A stretch of DNA of 64,000 nt from Arthrobacter sp. MSA 4-2 (GTDB taxonomy: Bacteria > Actinomycetota > Actinomycetes > Actinomycetales > Micrococcaceae). Both the position numbers and the translations under genes were made by a program. The notes under the pieces are model-generated. The model did no database searches. It was not told the DNA's origin and saw only the letters and a list, made by a program, of their open reading frames with translations. Shown one piece after another: positions 51,196-60,040 of this stretch. The stretch is from positions 62,001 to 126,000 of the forward strand of contig NZ_JAEKGC010000003.1 of the NCBI RefSeq assembly GCF_016405885.1. The letters run 5' to 3'. How positions within the stretch are numbered: position 1 is the first letter of the stretch; each line of letters starts with the position of its first letter.

Positions 51196-52224
51196 CTAGA
51201 CGCCGGAGTAGCTGTGAAGCCCCGAGAAATAGATGTTCACGATGGTGAAGTTGAAGACGATGCACAGGTACCCGACGATCGAGAGCCAGGCCGCCCGGGT
51301 TCCGGTCCATCCCTTGGTGGCGCGGGCGTGCAGGTAGCCGGCGTACACGGTCCAGATCACGAAGGTCCAGACCTCCTTGGTGTCCCAGCCCCAGTACCGG
51401 CCCCACGCCTCCTCGGCCCAGATGGCCCCGGCAATCAGGGTGAAGGTCCAGCCGACGAAGGCGATGGCGTTGAGGCGGTAGGAGAGGTTCTCCAGGCTGA
51501 GGGCCGGCGGCACGAGCCGCATGAAACCGGCCTTGTCGGGCCCGCCGGCCGCGATGCGGGCTTCGCGGGAGGACTGGATCAGCTGCAGCACCGACATGGC
51601 GAAGGTGAGGGTGAACAGGGCCGAGGAGGCCACGGCGATGGAGACGTGCACGATGAGCCAGTAGCTCTGCAGCGCGGGGATCAGGTTGGCGACCGGGGTG
51701 GCGAAGCCGACCGTCGCCGCGCACAGCATGATCACGACGAGCCCGATGACGAAGGAGCCGACGAACCGCAGGTCCTTGCGGGTCAGGGTGATCAGGAAGA
51801 TCAGGGAGACGACGAGCGCACCGGTGGTGCAGAACTCGTACATGTTGCCCCAGGGCACCCGGTCCGCGGCGATGCCGCGGGTGAGGACCGCGGCACCGTG
51901 GATGACGGTGGCGACCACGGTCAGGGCCACCGCGATCCGGGCCGAGGACCGGCGGGGGCCGGCGCTGTAATCCATCGAGGTGTCGGCCATGGCCGGGCCG
52001 GCAGGAACGGGCGCGGAGGCGCCGCCGCGGGCACCGGCGAGGACCTTTGCCTGTGCCGGGGCCTGCGCCTGGCCGGCGGCCAGGCGGGCCTCGACGGCAC
52101 CGATGGTGCGGCTCGACTTCACCAGGTCGAGCACGAAGAAGATCAGCGCCACCACGTAGGCGATGGAGGCCAGGAGCATGAAGAGCTCGCTGGTGGCGCC
52201 CAGTTCGGTATTAACGCTTTTCAT
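51196..52224 (-). CDS. ccsB: Cytochrome c biogenesis protein CcsB (haem handling)
   Basis: Multispan System II protein of 342 residues that with ResB exports haem and ligates it to apocytochrome c. The haem-binding WWD-like segment reads WAEEAWGRYWGWDTKEVW near residue 275, flanked by conserved His in transmembrane segments (HGAAVL and HVSIAV). Its start overlaps the resB stop by four bases. It is last of resA-ccdA-resB-ccsB and ends at the strong terminator. Confidence 0.92.
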   Translation of the reverse strand: MKSVNTELGATSELFMLLASIAYVVALIFFVLDLVKSSRTIGAVEARLAAGQAQAPAQAKVLAGARGGASAPVPAGPAMADTSMDYSAGPRRSSARIAVALTVVATVIHGAAVLTRGIAADRVPWGNMYEFCTTGALVVSLIFLITLTRKDLRFVGSFVIGLVVIMLCAATVGFATPVANLIPALQSYWLIVHVSIAVASSALFTLTFAMSVLQLIQSSREARIAAGGPDKAGFMRLVPPALSLENLSYRLNAIAFVGWTFTLIAGAIWAEEAWGRYWGWDTKEVWTFVIWTVYAGYLHARATKGWTGTRAAWLSIVGYLCIVFNFTIVNIYFSGLHSYSGV

Positions 52225-53936
52225 TCGATGTCCTTACCGTTGTCGCCGTCGGTCCCGGCGCCCGTTCCGGCGGCGGGAGCCCCGGCGGGCTGCAATTGAT
52301 TTTCCCCTGCTTTGTCCGGGTGCGCCAGCCAGTGGCTGGTCAGCAGCTTCTCCACCGCGGCACCCTCGGCAGGGAGCCTCGGATCCTCGCCGCGGGCCAG
52401 CAGCCCGTACTCAACGAGGACCCGCCCGTCCGGGTGCTCCCCAGTCCGCACCCAGGCCCGCCGCCGGCCGATGAACAGCGAGGCGCTCAGGCCCGCGAGG
52501 GCGAGGACCGAAAAGACCAGCGCCCCGAGCTGAGCCGGGTCGTGGTGGATGTCCACGGCGATGTAGCGCTTCAGCCCGTCGAAGGTGATGGACCCTTTCC
52601 CTTCCGGCAGGTCGTAGGTCTCGCCGAGGCCCAGCACGATGCCCCCGTTGTCGCTGTTGCGGCTGTTCAGTTCCGTCAGGTTGTCGGTGTCGAGGACGTA
52701 GACGTTCTTCGGTTCCCCGCCGTCGAGGCCGAGGTCCCCGGCGTAGGAGTTGAGGTTGAGCTGGGGGTTGAACGGGTCGGGGTCGCGGGAGAAGGAAACA
52801 CCCTTTTCATCGACGAAGGCGGTCGGGAGGAAGAATCCGACGAAACCGAGCTGTTCAGGCCGGGCATCCGGGGCCTTGATCACTGCCAGTGAGGTGTAGA
52901 GCCCGTCGGAGGGGATGGTGACCACCGGTCCCTGCACGGCAATATTCCCCTCGCCGTCGCGGACGGTGATCACGGGGGCATAGCCGTTGCCGACCAGGTA
53001 CACGCTCGTGCCGCCGATGTCCACGGGGGCATTGACCTTGAGGGTCTGCTTCTTGGGCTCGGCGTCGGGCCCGGCCTGGGTGGTCAGGCTCGCGGTGAAG
53101 TCAAGGGGCTGGCCGTAGTGGCTCTCCAGGGCCCGGTCGAACTGCACGTCGAAGGCATCGAGGCGGATGGAGTAGGGCTCGAGCTGGTCGTCGGAGAAAT
53201 TCGTGCCGGGGGTGAAGGCGTCGTAGCCGACCAGGGTGTTCACGAAGGTATCACCCTCGACGATCACCTTCTGGCCGTTGTAGCCGAACAGGCCTCCCAC
53301 GGCGACGCTGACCAGCACCCCGATCAGGGAGCTGTGGAAGACGAGGTTGCCGAGTTCCTTGCTGAAGCCGCGCTCGGCCGCCACCGACGGTCGATCGCCG
53401 TCCGCGTCGCGCACGTCGACGCGGTAGCCGCGCTTCTTCAGCAGCGCGGCGGCATCGGCCACTGCGGAGGCCGGGGTGATGGCGGCGCCGGACGCCTGCG
53501 CGGCAGGGATCTCCAGGGTGCCGTAGACCGGCATGCGCGAGAGCCGGCGCGGGGTGGCCGGCGGCTTGGCCCGGACGGCCTTGGCGTGGGCGATCGCGCG
53601 CGGGGTCACGCAGCCGATCAGGGAGATGAACAGCAGCAGGTAGATGGAGGAGAACCACACCGAGGAGTACACGTCGAACAGCTGGAACCAGTCGAGGATC
53701 GGGCCGCTGTCCGGGTGGTCCTGGAGGTAGGTGGTGACGACGGCCGGATTCGCAGACCGCTGGGGGAAGAGCGATCCGGGAACGGCGGCCACGGCAAGGA
53801 GCAGCAGCAGGAACAACGCGATGCGCATACTCGTGAGCTGCTTCCATGCCCACCGCAGGGTTCCGGTGAATCCGAGCGCGGGCAGGGCGGCGTCGGGCTG
53901 GGTGCCCTCGGTTCGTGCCGTGTCCTTGTTCAACAT
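52221..53936 (-). CDS. resB: Cytochrome c biogenesis protein ResB (Ccs1)
   Basis: Partner of CcsB, 571 residues. Three N-terminal helices (MRIALFLLLLLAVAAVPGS, SSIYLLLFISLIGCV, LVFHSSLIGVLVSVAVGG) precede a large extracytoplasmic domain and a fourth helix near residue 485 (ALVFSVLALAGLSASLFIG). FPQRSANPAVV and a FSSIYLLLF motif are ResB signatures. The last 40 residues are a Gly/Ala-rich tail. It starts 48 bases after ccdA. Confidence 0.92.
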   Translation of the reverse strand: MLNKDTARTEGTQPDAALPALGFTGTLRWAWKQLTSMRIALFLLLLLAVAAVPGSLFPQRSANPAVVTTYLQDHPDSGPILDWFQLFDVYSSVWFSSIYLLLFISLIGCVTPRAIAHAKAVRAKPPATPRRLSRMPVYGTLEIPAAQASGAAITPASAVADAAALLKKRGYRVDVRDADGDRPSVAAERGFSKELGNLVFHSSLIGVLVSVAVGGLFGYNGQKVIVEGDTFVNTLVGYDAFTPGTNFSDDQLEPYSIRLDAFDVQFDRALESHYGQPLDFTASLTTQAGPDAEPKKQTLKVNAPVDIGGTSVYLVGNGYAPVITVRDGEGNIAVQGPVVTIPSDGLYTSLAVIKAPDARPEQLGFVGFFLPTAFVDEKGVSFSRDPDPFNPQLNLNSYAGDLGLDGGEPKNVYVLDTDNLTELNSRNSDNGGIVLGLGETYDLPEGKGSITFDGLKRYIAVDIHHDPAQLGALVFSVLALAGLSASLFIGRRRAWVRTGEHPDGRVLVEYGLLARGEDPRLPAEGAAVEKLLTSHWLAHPDKAGENQLQPAGAPAAGTGAGTDGDNGKDIE

Positions 53937-53984
53937 GACCTGCTTCTCGTGGGGATCGCTTTTCTGCGTCGTGCTGCGGACGGA

Positions 53985-54782
53985 TTAGATGGGAAGGACC
54001 ACATTGCTGACCAGCAGGTCCTGGATGCTGGTAATCCAGCTGTTCCAGATACCGGTGACCATCAACCCTCCCACAAGGATGAGCAGGCCCCCGCCGGAGC
54101 GCTGCAGGATCAGCCGGTTGCGCCGGAAGAACCGCAGCGCGCCCATTCCCCGCCGGATGCCCAGGGCGATGAAGAGGAAGGGCAGGCCGAGGCCCAGGCA
54201 GTACACGAAGGTGAGGACGGCGCCCCGGAGCGCGCTCGCATCGTCACCGGAGATGGCGAGGAGCTGGACCGCGCCGAGGGTTGGGCCGATGCATGGGGCC
54301 CAACCCAGTCCGAAGGTCATCCCCAGCAGGGGCGCACCCCACAGGCCTGCGGGTACGCGGGCATGGAGCCGGCTTTCCCGCTGGAACAAGGCGAAGCCGC
54401 CGAGGAAGACGATCCCGAGCAGGATCACCACAATGCCCAGCAGCTGGATCAGCCAGTCCTGGGAGACCCGCAGCCAGGCCCCGAGCTGGCCGAACAGCGT
54501 GCCGTAGGCCATGAAGACCGCGGAGAAGCCGAGGACGAACAGGGCGATGCCGGCGAACATGCGGCCGCGTTTCTGCTGCTCGAGGTCCACTCCGGTCAGG
54601 CCGGTGACGTAGCCAAGGTAGCCCGGCACGAGGGGCAGCACGCAGGGCGAGGCGAAGGAGACGAGCCCTGCCAGCAGGGCGACCGGGAGGGCGAGGAGCA
54701 TCGACCCGCTCAGCACGGCGTCGGCAAAGGCGTTGCCGGCGGCCAGGGCGGGCCCCGCGGTTGCGGCCAGTGCCGGGGTCAT
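53985..54782 (-). CDS. ccdA: Thiol-disulfide transporter CcdA
   Basis: Six-helix membrane protein of 265 residues that carries reducing power from thioredoxin to the outside for apocytochrome c. The two redox Cys are seen in [17 protein letters not shown] and [12 protein letters not shown]. The N-terminus has an extra Ala-rich hydrophobic stretch. It is six bases downstream of resA. The order matches System II clusters. Confidence 0.93.
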   Translation of the reverse strand: MTPALAATAGPALAAGNAFADAVLSGSMLLALPVALLAGLVSFASPCVLPLVPGYLGYVTGLTGVDLEQQKRGRMFAGIALFVLGFSAVFMAYGTLFGQLGAWLRVSQDWLIQLLGIVVILLGIVFLGGFALFQRESRLHARVPAGLWGAPLLGMTFGLGWAPCIGPTLGAVQLLAISGDDASALRGAVLTFVYCLGLGLPFLFIALGIRRGMGALRFFRRNRLILQRSGGGLLILVGGLMVTGIWNSWITSIQDLLVSNVVLPI

Positions 54783-54788
54783 GATGCC

Positions 54789-55409
54789 TTACTCCCCGAG
54801 CGCATCGCGGACGAGGGCCTTGAGCGTGCTCTTTTCGGCCAGTCCCAGGATCCGCGCCGACACCCGGCCCTCCTTGTCCAGGACGAGGGTGGTGGGCACC
54901 GCCTGCGGGGGGACGTAGCTCGTCATCGCCAGCAGGACGCCGCCGTCCTTGTCGTTGAAGCTCGGATAGGGAATCTCGAAGTTCCGCTCGAAGGCCTCCG
55001 CGGTCGCCCGCTCGTCGCGGATGTTGACTCCATAGAACTGCGCTCCCTGCGGCCCGAATTCGTCCGAGAGGGCCACAAGGTCAGGGGCCTCCTTGCGGCA
55101 CGGGGCGCAGGCGGCGTACCAGAAGTTGAGCACGGTCACCTTCCCCGCCCAATCGGAGCTTGCCACCTGAGTGCCGTCGAAAAGCGTCCCGGAGAGGTTC
55201 ACGGGCTTCCCCCGGTCGGAGGCTGCGTACTCGGTGACCGAGCCGTCCCCGGCGATGTAGTTCTTGTTGTCCCCGGCGGCGGCCTGCTGGGCCAGCGGAT
55301 CATCCGCCGCGCAGCCGGCGAGGCCAAGCGAAATGGAGACGCCGAGGACCGCGGCGGCGCGGAACGCGGACCACGGGCGGCGGGCCAGGGCGGGGATCAG
55401 AGGCTTCAC
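54789..55409 (-). CDS. resA: Thioredoxin-like lipoprotein ResA/TlpA
   Basis: Extracytoplasmic thiol-disulfide reductase of 206 residues, GTG 55409. Lipobox LAGC has the lipidated Cys at 33. The active site CAPC is at 101-104 within LNFWYAACAPCRKE, and AVPTTLVLDKEG gives the cis-Pro loop. It keeps the haem-binding Cys residues of cytochrome c reduced, using electrons from CcdA. First gene of the operon; a -10-like TAGAAT and a CTACA/TGTAG dyad lie just upstream. Confidence 0.9.
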   Translation of the reverse strand: MKPLIPALARRPWSAFRAAAVLGVSISLGLAGCAADDPLAQQAAAGDNKNYIAGDGSVTEYAASDRGKPVNLSGTLFDGTQVASSDWAGKVTVLNFWYAACAPCRKEAPDLVALSDEFGPQGAQFYGVNIRDERATAEAFERNFEIPYPSFNDKDGGVLLAMTSYVPPQAVPTTLVLDKEGRVSARILGLAEKSTLKALVRDALGE

Positions 55410-55427
55410 GGCTTCTTTCAGATATTT

Positions 55428-55448
55428 CTACAGCGTGTAGTAATTCTA
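55428..55448 (-). promoter_or_regulatory. Promoter with BlaI/CopY-like dyad before resA
   Basis: On the minus strand TAGAAT (55448-55443) is followed by CTACA-CGC-TGTAG (55440-55428), 18 bases from the resA start. TACA-TGTA dyads are typical of BlaI/CopY-type repressors. The promoter overlaps the end of the phosphatase gene. No clear -35. Confidence 0.45.
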
Positions 55449-56120
55449 CTATGCTCCCGGAATGTTCGCCGCTCCGGGCAGCAGATCGGCGCAGGGCTCT
55501 TCGTACCGGACGCGGGTGATGTCGCTGCCGGAGAAGTCGAGCGAGGTGACCGAGGTCAGGGTGCATTCGCGCTGCCGGGGGTCATGCCAGAGGCGGCGGT
55601 GCTCGGCCGCCAGCCGCGTCACCCAGATGGGCAGCTGATGGCTGACCAGAACCGCCTCCACTGGACCATCCGCCCCGTCACCCAGTTCCAGGGCGCGGGT
55701 ACGGGCGAACTGCACGGCGGCCATGACGCGCTCGACCTGGCGGGAGTACGGCTCCCCCCAGGAGGGGCGGAAGGGGTTGGCCAGCAGGGGCCAGTACCGG
55801 GGATTCCGCAGCCTGCTCTTCACCCGCGACATCCCCTCGAACCGGTTTTCGGCCTCGAGGATGCGCTCCTCGGTGTGCACGGGCAGGCCCAGGGCCGTCC
55901 CAAGCGGCTGTGCCGTCTCCTGGGCCCGGACCAGCGGGGAGGCCGCAAGGTAGACGATGTTCGCTCCATCGCTGCGCCGCTTCTCGAAGTGGGCGGCCAT
56001 CTGGTCCGCCATCCGGCGTCCCAGTTCGGACAGGTGGAACTCGGGGAGGCGTCCGTAGAGGACGCCCTCGGGGTTGTGGACCTCACCGTGGCGCACCAGG
56101 TGGACGGTTGCAAGGGGCAT
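55449..56120 (-). CDS. Histidine phosphatase (phosphoglycerate mutase-like)
   Basis: Enzyme of 223 residues with the RHG motif LVRHGEVHNPEG (His at about 10), YLAASPLVRAQETA, and the second catalytic His in VLVSHQLPIW. Members dephosphorylate small molecules or proteins. In this order, before resA, the protein is conserved in Micrococcaceae as far as I recall, but a link with cytochrome maturation is not shown. It lies 39 bases upstream of resA and could be in the same transcript. Confidence 0.85.
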   Translation of the reverse strand: MPLATVHLVRHGEVHNPEGVLYGRLPEFHLSELGRRMADQMAAHFEKRRSDGANIVYLAASPLVRAQETAQPLGTALGLPVHTEERILEAENRFEGMSRVKSRLRNPRYWPLLANPFRPSWGEPYSRQVERVMAAVQFARTRALELGDGADGPVEAVLVSHQLPIWVTRLAAEHRRLWHDPRQRECTLTSVTSLDFSGSDITRVRYEEPCADLLPGAANIPGA

Positions 56121-56234
56121 CTGCCTAGTTTCTCAGAGTTCCGCCACCGGACTAAATCCTGAAAGCCCGTCCCGGCACCACAGCGTCCGAAATCTCGGAG
56201 GGATCTCAGGGGCCGAACCGGGACCCCGAGGAAT

Positions 56235-56255
56235 AAAACATGCAAAAACATGTTT
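56235..56255. promoter_or_regulatory. Repeated AAAACATG with palindrome before yceI
   Basis: AAAACATG at 56235-56242 recurs at 56245-56252. The second copy is part of the perfect palindrome AAACATGTTT (56246-56255). It lies about 45 bases before the start, in AT-rich DNA, and suits a MarR-type dimer. Confidence 0.45.
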
Positions 56256-56297
56256 ACATAGTGACAAGCCTTCCGCTTCCATAAAGGAGAAACATCC

Positions 56298-56849
56298 ATG
56301 AGCATTCCCACAGGCCTCACCACCGGCACCTGGTCCTTCGACCCCTCCCACAGCGAGATCGGCTTCACCGTCCGCCACGCGGGCATCAGCAAGGTCCGCG
56401 GCAGCTTCGCAGACGTCGACGCCACCATGGTCGTCGGTTCCTCGCTCGAGGACTCAAAGGTCACCGCCACCATCAAGACCGTCTCCTTCCAGTCCGGTGA
56501 CGAAAACCGCGACGCCCACGTGCGCAGCGCCGACTTCTTCGACGCCGAGGTTTTCCCGGAGATGACCTTCACCTCCACCTCCGTCGAGACCAAGGGTGAA
56601 ACCTACAAGATCGCCGGGGATCTCACGATCCGCGGCATCACCCAGCCTGTGGTCCTTGACGCCGAGTTCAACGGCGTCGCTGTCGATCCCTTCGGCGCCA
56701 CACGCGCCGGCATCTCGGGCCAGACCACGATCTCCCGCAAGGACTTCGGCCTGACCTGGAACGCCGCCCTCGAAGCCGGCGGCGTGCTTGTCGGCGACAA
56801 GGTCACCATCTCGGTTGACGCCGCCTTCGTGGCACCTTCGGCCAACTGA
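56298..56849 (+). CDS. YceI-family lipid-binding protein
   Basis: Beta-barrel, lipocalin-like protein of 183 residues, ATG 56298 after AAAGGAGAAA. The family pattern is clear: TWSFDPSHSEIGFTVRHAG, a RDAHVRSADFFDAEVFPEM pair, TIRGITQPV and ISRKDFGLTWNAAL. No signal peptide, so it is a cytosolic form. YceI proteins bind polyisoprenoids such as ubi- or menaquinone-like chains and are induced by stress. Its neighbourhood has menaquinone genes. Confidence 0.92.
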   Translation: MSIPTGLTTGTWSFDPSHSEIGFTVRHAGISKVRGSFADVDATMVVGSSLEDSKVTATIKTVSFQSGDENRDAHVRSADFFDAEVFPEMTFTSTSVETKGETYKIAGDLTIRGITQPVVLDAEFNGVAVDPFGATRAGISGQTTISRKDFGLTWNAALEAGGVLVGDKVTISVDAAFVAPSAN

Positions 56850-56884
56850 TCCACTCCGACCGGGGCCATCCACCCGGTTGACAC

Positions 56885-56922
56885 TGCGCCGCCGGCGGGC
56901 CTTCGGGAACGCCGGCGGCGCA
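56885..56922 (+). terminator. Strong hairpin after yceI
   Basis: Perfect 13-bp stem: TGCGCCGCCGGCG (56885-56897) with CGCCGGCGGCGCA (56910-56922) and a 12-base loop with a TTCG tetraloop-like centre. Confidence 0.7.
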
Positions 56923-57099
56923 CTGCGTTCGGCCCCGCCGGCGCCGCGGCCGGAACGGCGGTACCGAAGCGCCGGGCGCGCCGGATCAAACCCTCGACTC
57001 CGCCGGCCGGCGCGGTAGGGTGAACCCAAGATCCGGCGGGCCGCGAAACGGCAGGTGCCGGCTCGTCCTACCCTGCACGCCTGACGAACGGATGCGGCA

Positions 57100-57846
57100 A
57101 TGAGCACACCTGACGAGAACCCCAACTCCAACCCGCAGAACCCGGACGCGCCACGGTACGGCCAGAACGAGGGCCAGCCGCGGTACGGGCAGAACCCGAC
57201 GCCGTCCCCGGGGCAGAACCCCTCGCCTGCATACGGGCAGAACCCCCCGCCCGCTTACGGGCAGAACGCTCCGCAGTCCTACGGTCAGAATTCCCCGGCC
57301 TCCCCCGGGCAGCAGGGTTATGGGCAGCAGCCGTACGGCTACCAGTCGGCCCAGCCCTCCGGCTACGCGTATCCGGGCTCGGCCTCGATGCCCGCCACCG
57401 CCAAGGGGCCCGCACCCCAGCGGGTCGTCCTGGCTTTCTGGCTCATCATCGCGGCGGCCGCCCTCGGGCTCATCAGCACGATCATCAGCTCGCTCGATCC
57501 CCTGGCCAGCCTGACCCCGGAACAGCTTGAGCAGTTCGAAGGCTCGGGGGTCTCCCCCGAGTCCGTCAGCGGGATCGCCACGACCGTCGGAGTCGTCGTC
57601 GGGCTCCTGTTCGCCGCCCTCTATGTCCTGCTCGCGTTCATGATCCGCAAGGGAAAGAACTGGGCGCGAATCACGCTGACCGTCCTGGCCGCCCTGTCCG
57701 TCCTCGGGTTCCTCTTCGGCCTCACAGGCGGCGCCCCGGTCGGTCTCCTGTCGACCCTCGTGGTGATCCTCGTCGTCGCCGGAGTCGTCCTGTGCTACCT
57801 GAAGCCCGCGGGCGAGTACTTCAAGCCCGCCGCTCCGCGCTACTGA
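57100..57846 (+). CDS. Membrane protein with Pro/Gln/Tyr repeat N-terminus
   Basis: Protein of 248 residues. The first 100 residues are a low-complexity cytosolic region with about six irregular YGQN/PGQN units, then Gly/Tyr/Gln-rich sequence. Four helices follow: VVLAFWLIIAAAALGLIS, VGVVVGLLFAALYVLLAFM, ITLTVLAALSVLGFLFGL and LLSTLVVILVVAGVVLCY. The fold resembles DUF4064-like membrane proteins. The repeats suggest a disordered interaction tail; function unknown. Confidence 0.72.
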   Translation: MSTPDENPNSNPQNPDAPRYGQNEGQPRYGQNPTPSPGQNPSPAYGQNPPPAYGQNAPQSYGQNSPASPGQQGYGQQPYGYQSAQPSGYAYPGSASMPATAKGPAPQRVVLAFWLIIAAAALGLISTIISSLDPLASLTPEQLEQFEGSGVSPESVSGIATTVGVVVGLLFAALYVLLAFMIRKGKNWARITLTVLAALSVLGFLFGLTGGAPVGLLSTLVVILVVAGVVLCYLKPAGEYFKPAAPRY

Positions 57847-57856
57847 AAGCCGCTGC

Positions 57857-58570
57857 CTACTGCGCCGAGCGGGCGTCGGTGATCGACTCGATGACCGCGT
57901 CCTGCGCCCGCTGGGCGTGGTAGGCCAGAATCTGCAGCTCCGTTGACATGTCGACCTTCCGCAGCTGGACGTGCGGAGGGACCTGGAGCACCACGGGGGC
58001 GAAGCTGAGGATGCTGGTGATCCCGCTGGCCACCAGGCGGTCACACAGCTGTTGGGCGACCGGCGCCGGCACCGCGAGGACCGCCATGTTCGCCCGGGTC
58101 CGCTCCAGGACCGTCTCAAGGTCGTCGACGGCGCTCACCCGCAGCCAGCCGACCTCCGATCCGACAACCATCCTGTCCGCGTCGACCAGCGCGACGATCT
58201 CGAACCCGCGGGAAGCAAACCCGGAATAGCCCGCCAGCGCCCGGCCCAGGTTGCCGACTCCGATGATGGCCACCCGCCAGTCGAGGGTGAGACCCAGTGC
58301 GGTGGAGATCTGGCGGTTCAGGTACTGCACGTCGTAGCCGACGCCCCGGGTGCCGTAGGAACCGAGGTAGGAAAGATCCTTGCGCAGGATCGGCGAATTG
58401 ACTCCGGCGGCGTCCGCGAGGACCTCCGAGGAGACCCGTTCGATCCCCTCGGCCAGGAGCGAGTTCAGGGCCCTCAGGTAGATGGTGAGGCGGGTCAGGG
58501 AGGCCGGCGGAATGCGGCGCCCGCCATCGGCGCTCACCGAATGAAGCTCTGGCGTCTCTGGCGTCGTCAC
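57857..58570 (-). CDS. rex: Redox-sensing transcriptional repressor Rex
   Basis: NADH/NAD-sensing repressor of 237 residues, GTG 58570. An N-terminal winged helix (about 25-85; RVSSEVLADAAGVNSPILRKDLSYLGSYG in two stretches) is followed by a Rossmann domain with VAIIGVGNLGRALAGY near residue 100 and a C-terminal swapped helix. It senses a rising NADH/NAD ratio and controls respiration genes. The usual partner hemA is not downstream here; I saw no good Rex operator in the window. Confidence 0.92.
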   Translation of the reverse strand: MTTPETPELHSVSADGGRRIPPASLTRLTIYLRALNSLLAEGIERVSSEVLADAAGVNSPILRKDLSYLGSYGTRGVGYDVQYLNRQISTALGLTLDWRVAIIGVGNLGRALAGYSGFASRGFEIVALVDADRMVVGSEVGWLRVSAVDDLETVLERTRANMAVLAVPAPVAQQLCDRLVASGITSILSFAPVVLQVPPHVQLRKVDMSTELQILAYHAQRAQDAVIESITDARSAQ

Positions 58571-58722
58571 TGTAATCCGCTCCGTTGCATCAGGTGGCCC
58601 ACCGAAGCGGCGCCCGTTCCGGCCGCTGCCCCCAAAGCCCCGACTCGAAATCCCTTCAACTCTATGCCGCAGCAGTCGGGCCCACCAAGTGCGGGCTTCG
58701 CCGGGGTGGAGGAGCACGGACC

Positions 58723-59502
58723 TCAGAGCGGAAGCGGGTGCTCGAGCACTCCCCCGGGCGTCCCCCGGCCGGAGAGGATCCGGCAGCAGTCAATGGCATC
58801 GATCTCCAGGGGTGCGCTCCCGTCGTCGTCCCGGATGAAGGTACCGCCGGCCGGACCGGTGAGTCGAAGGTGGAACGGATCGGCGTGGAGGGTCGCCCAT
58901 TCCGCGATGATGTCTTCGACAATGCGCCCGTCGTGTTCCCGGGTCGGGTTGAGCGGCCGGTCGATGGCCCGGGCGATGTCAATGCGGTGCATCCAGACGT
59001 CGCGGGTGAACCCGATGTCGAAGAGATAGCTCAGCGGCTGCCAGCCGAAGTCGACGCCGGCCATGCTGCCCAGGGGCAGCAGCCGAAGCCTTCCGATGGC
59101 CCCGGGCAGCCGACTGCGGGACCTCAGCGCGGCCCGGGCCGCACTCGCCCACCGCGCCGGGATGTCCTGGGCACCAAGATCACGACGAGCCTGAAGCTGG
59201 GCCTCATTGAGTCCATCCACCCAATGCTGGCCGCCGATCTGCGCGGTGAGCCTGCGCCCCCGCACCGCCTGGCGCAGGAACTCAAGGGGTGAGGCCTGCC
59301 CCTCGGCGGAGGCAACGACATGCACGGCCACATCCCGCACCGTCCAACGGGCGCAGTCGGTCCCCCGATCCCAGTCCCCGGCGCTGAGCTGCTGCAGGAG
59401 AGTGGAGAACCGCTGATTTTCCTCTGCGGCCAGCCGCATGGCCTCGTGGTGCCCGATCCGGGCAATTTCAGCCACCCGGAGGGGAGGACGATCCTCGGTC
59501 AT
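58723..59502 (-). CDS. Mycothiol-dependent maleylpyruvate isomerase-family protein
   Basis: Protein of 259 residues with the MDMPI_N/DinB-like four-helix domain. Likely metal ligands are the His in TVRDVAVHVVASAEGQ, plus the segment DVWMHRIDIARAID. The sterol-carrier-like C-terminal part (TGPAGGTFIRDDDG) has an EIDAIDCCRILSGR signature. Members use mycothiol as cofactor for isomerase or transferase reactions. It fits with mscR in this window, though not adjacent. Substrate unknown. Confidence 0.82.
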   Translation of the reverse strand: MTEDRPPLRVAEIARIGHHEAMRLAAEENQRFSTLLQQLSAGDWDRGTDCARWTVRDVAVHVVASAEGQASPLEFLRQAVRGRRLTAQIGGQHWVDGLNEAQLQARRDLGAQDIPARWASAARAALRSRSRLPGAIGRLRLLPLGSMAGVDFGWQPLSYLFDIGFTRDVWMHRIDIARAIDRPLNPTREHDGRIVEDIIAEWATLHADPFHLRLTGPAGGTFIRDDDGSAPLEIDAIDCCRILSGRGTPGGVLEHPLPL

Positions 59503-59718
59503 GGCGCATCCCTGCTTTCGCTTCCGTCGGGTCCGGTGGGCTCCGGGGCTCGGTTGCGCCGAAGCCCGAACGCTGGACCTTAAGCGTAGGACCGCCGGTC
59601 CCGGTGCGACAGGCTCTCCCCCGCCATACGCCGGAGGTTTCCGCCACCACGGAAGGCCGGCGGGAGGCCCTCCACCGCATTGAGTTTCGGAGCGCCGGTG
59701 CTGGCCGACCGGATCAGT

Positions 59719-59979
59719 TCAGGGCCGCAGCAGGCGGCGCAGCCGCTCTTCGTCGATCGTCCAGAAGTCGCGCTGGATGCCGTCGATCATCAGCACGGGC
59801 AGTTCCTCGGCGAACCTCTCCAGCAGTTCGGGCGCGTCCGTGACCGATTGTTCCCGCCAGCGCAGGCCCAGCGAGGCGGTGACCCTTTCCACCACGGCGC
59901 GCGCATCCTCGCACAGGTGGCACTGCGGTTTCGTCACGAGCACGACGTCGGGCGGCGGGCCTTCGGGCTGGGTGTTCAT
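59719..59979 (-). CDS. Glutaredoxin-family protein
   Basis: Thiol-disulfide protein of 86 residues with the CHLC active site (C20, C23) in TKPQCHLCEDAR and LPVLMIDG (cis-Pro). DUF836/glutaredoxin-like. It may be reduced by mycothiol. AAAGG directly abuts the ATG, a short spacing. It is divergent from the HAD gene. Confidence 0.85.
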   Translation of the reverse strand: MNTQPEGPPPDVVLVTKPQCHLCEDARAVVERVTASLGLRWREQSVTDAPELLERFAEELPVLMIDGIQRDFWTIDEERLRRLLRP

Positions 59980-60040
59980 CCTTTCAACCTACCCGCCGCG
60001 GCACACGGACGCGGGCACCGCTTGTGGCTAGACTTTCACC

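Noticed and set aside
53118-56162. Plus-strand open frame of about 1000 codons
   Set aside because: It is antisense to resB, ccdA, resA and the phosphatase, which have clear motifs; long shadow frames are expected at this G+C content.
57100-57400. Repeated YGQN-coding units as a CRISPR or minisatellite
   Set aside because: Repeats are irregular, lie in frame inside a gene and have no spacers.
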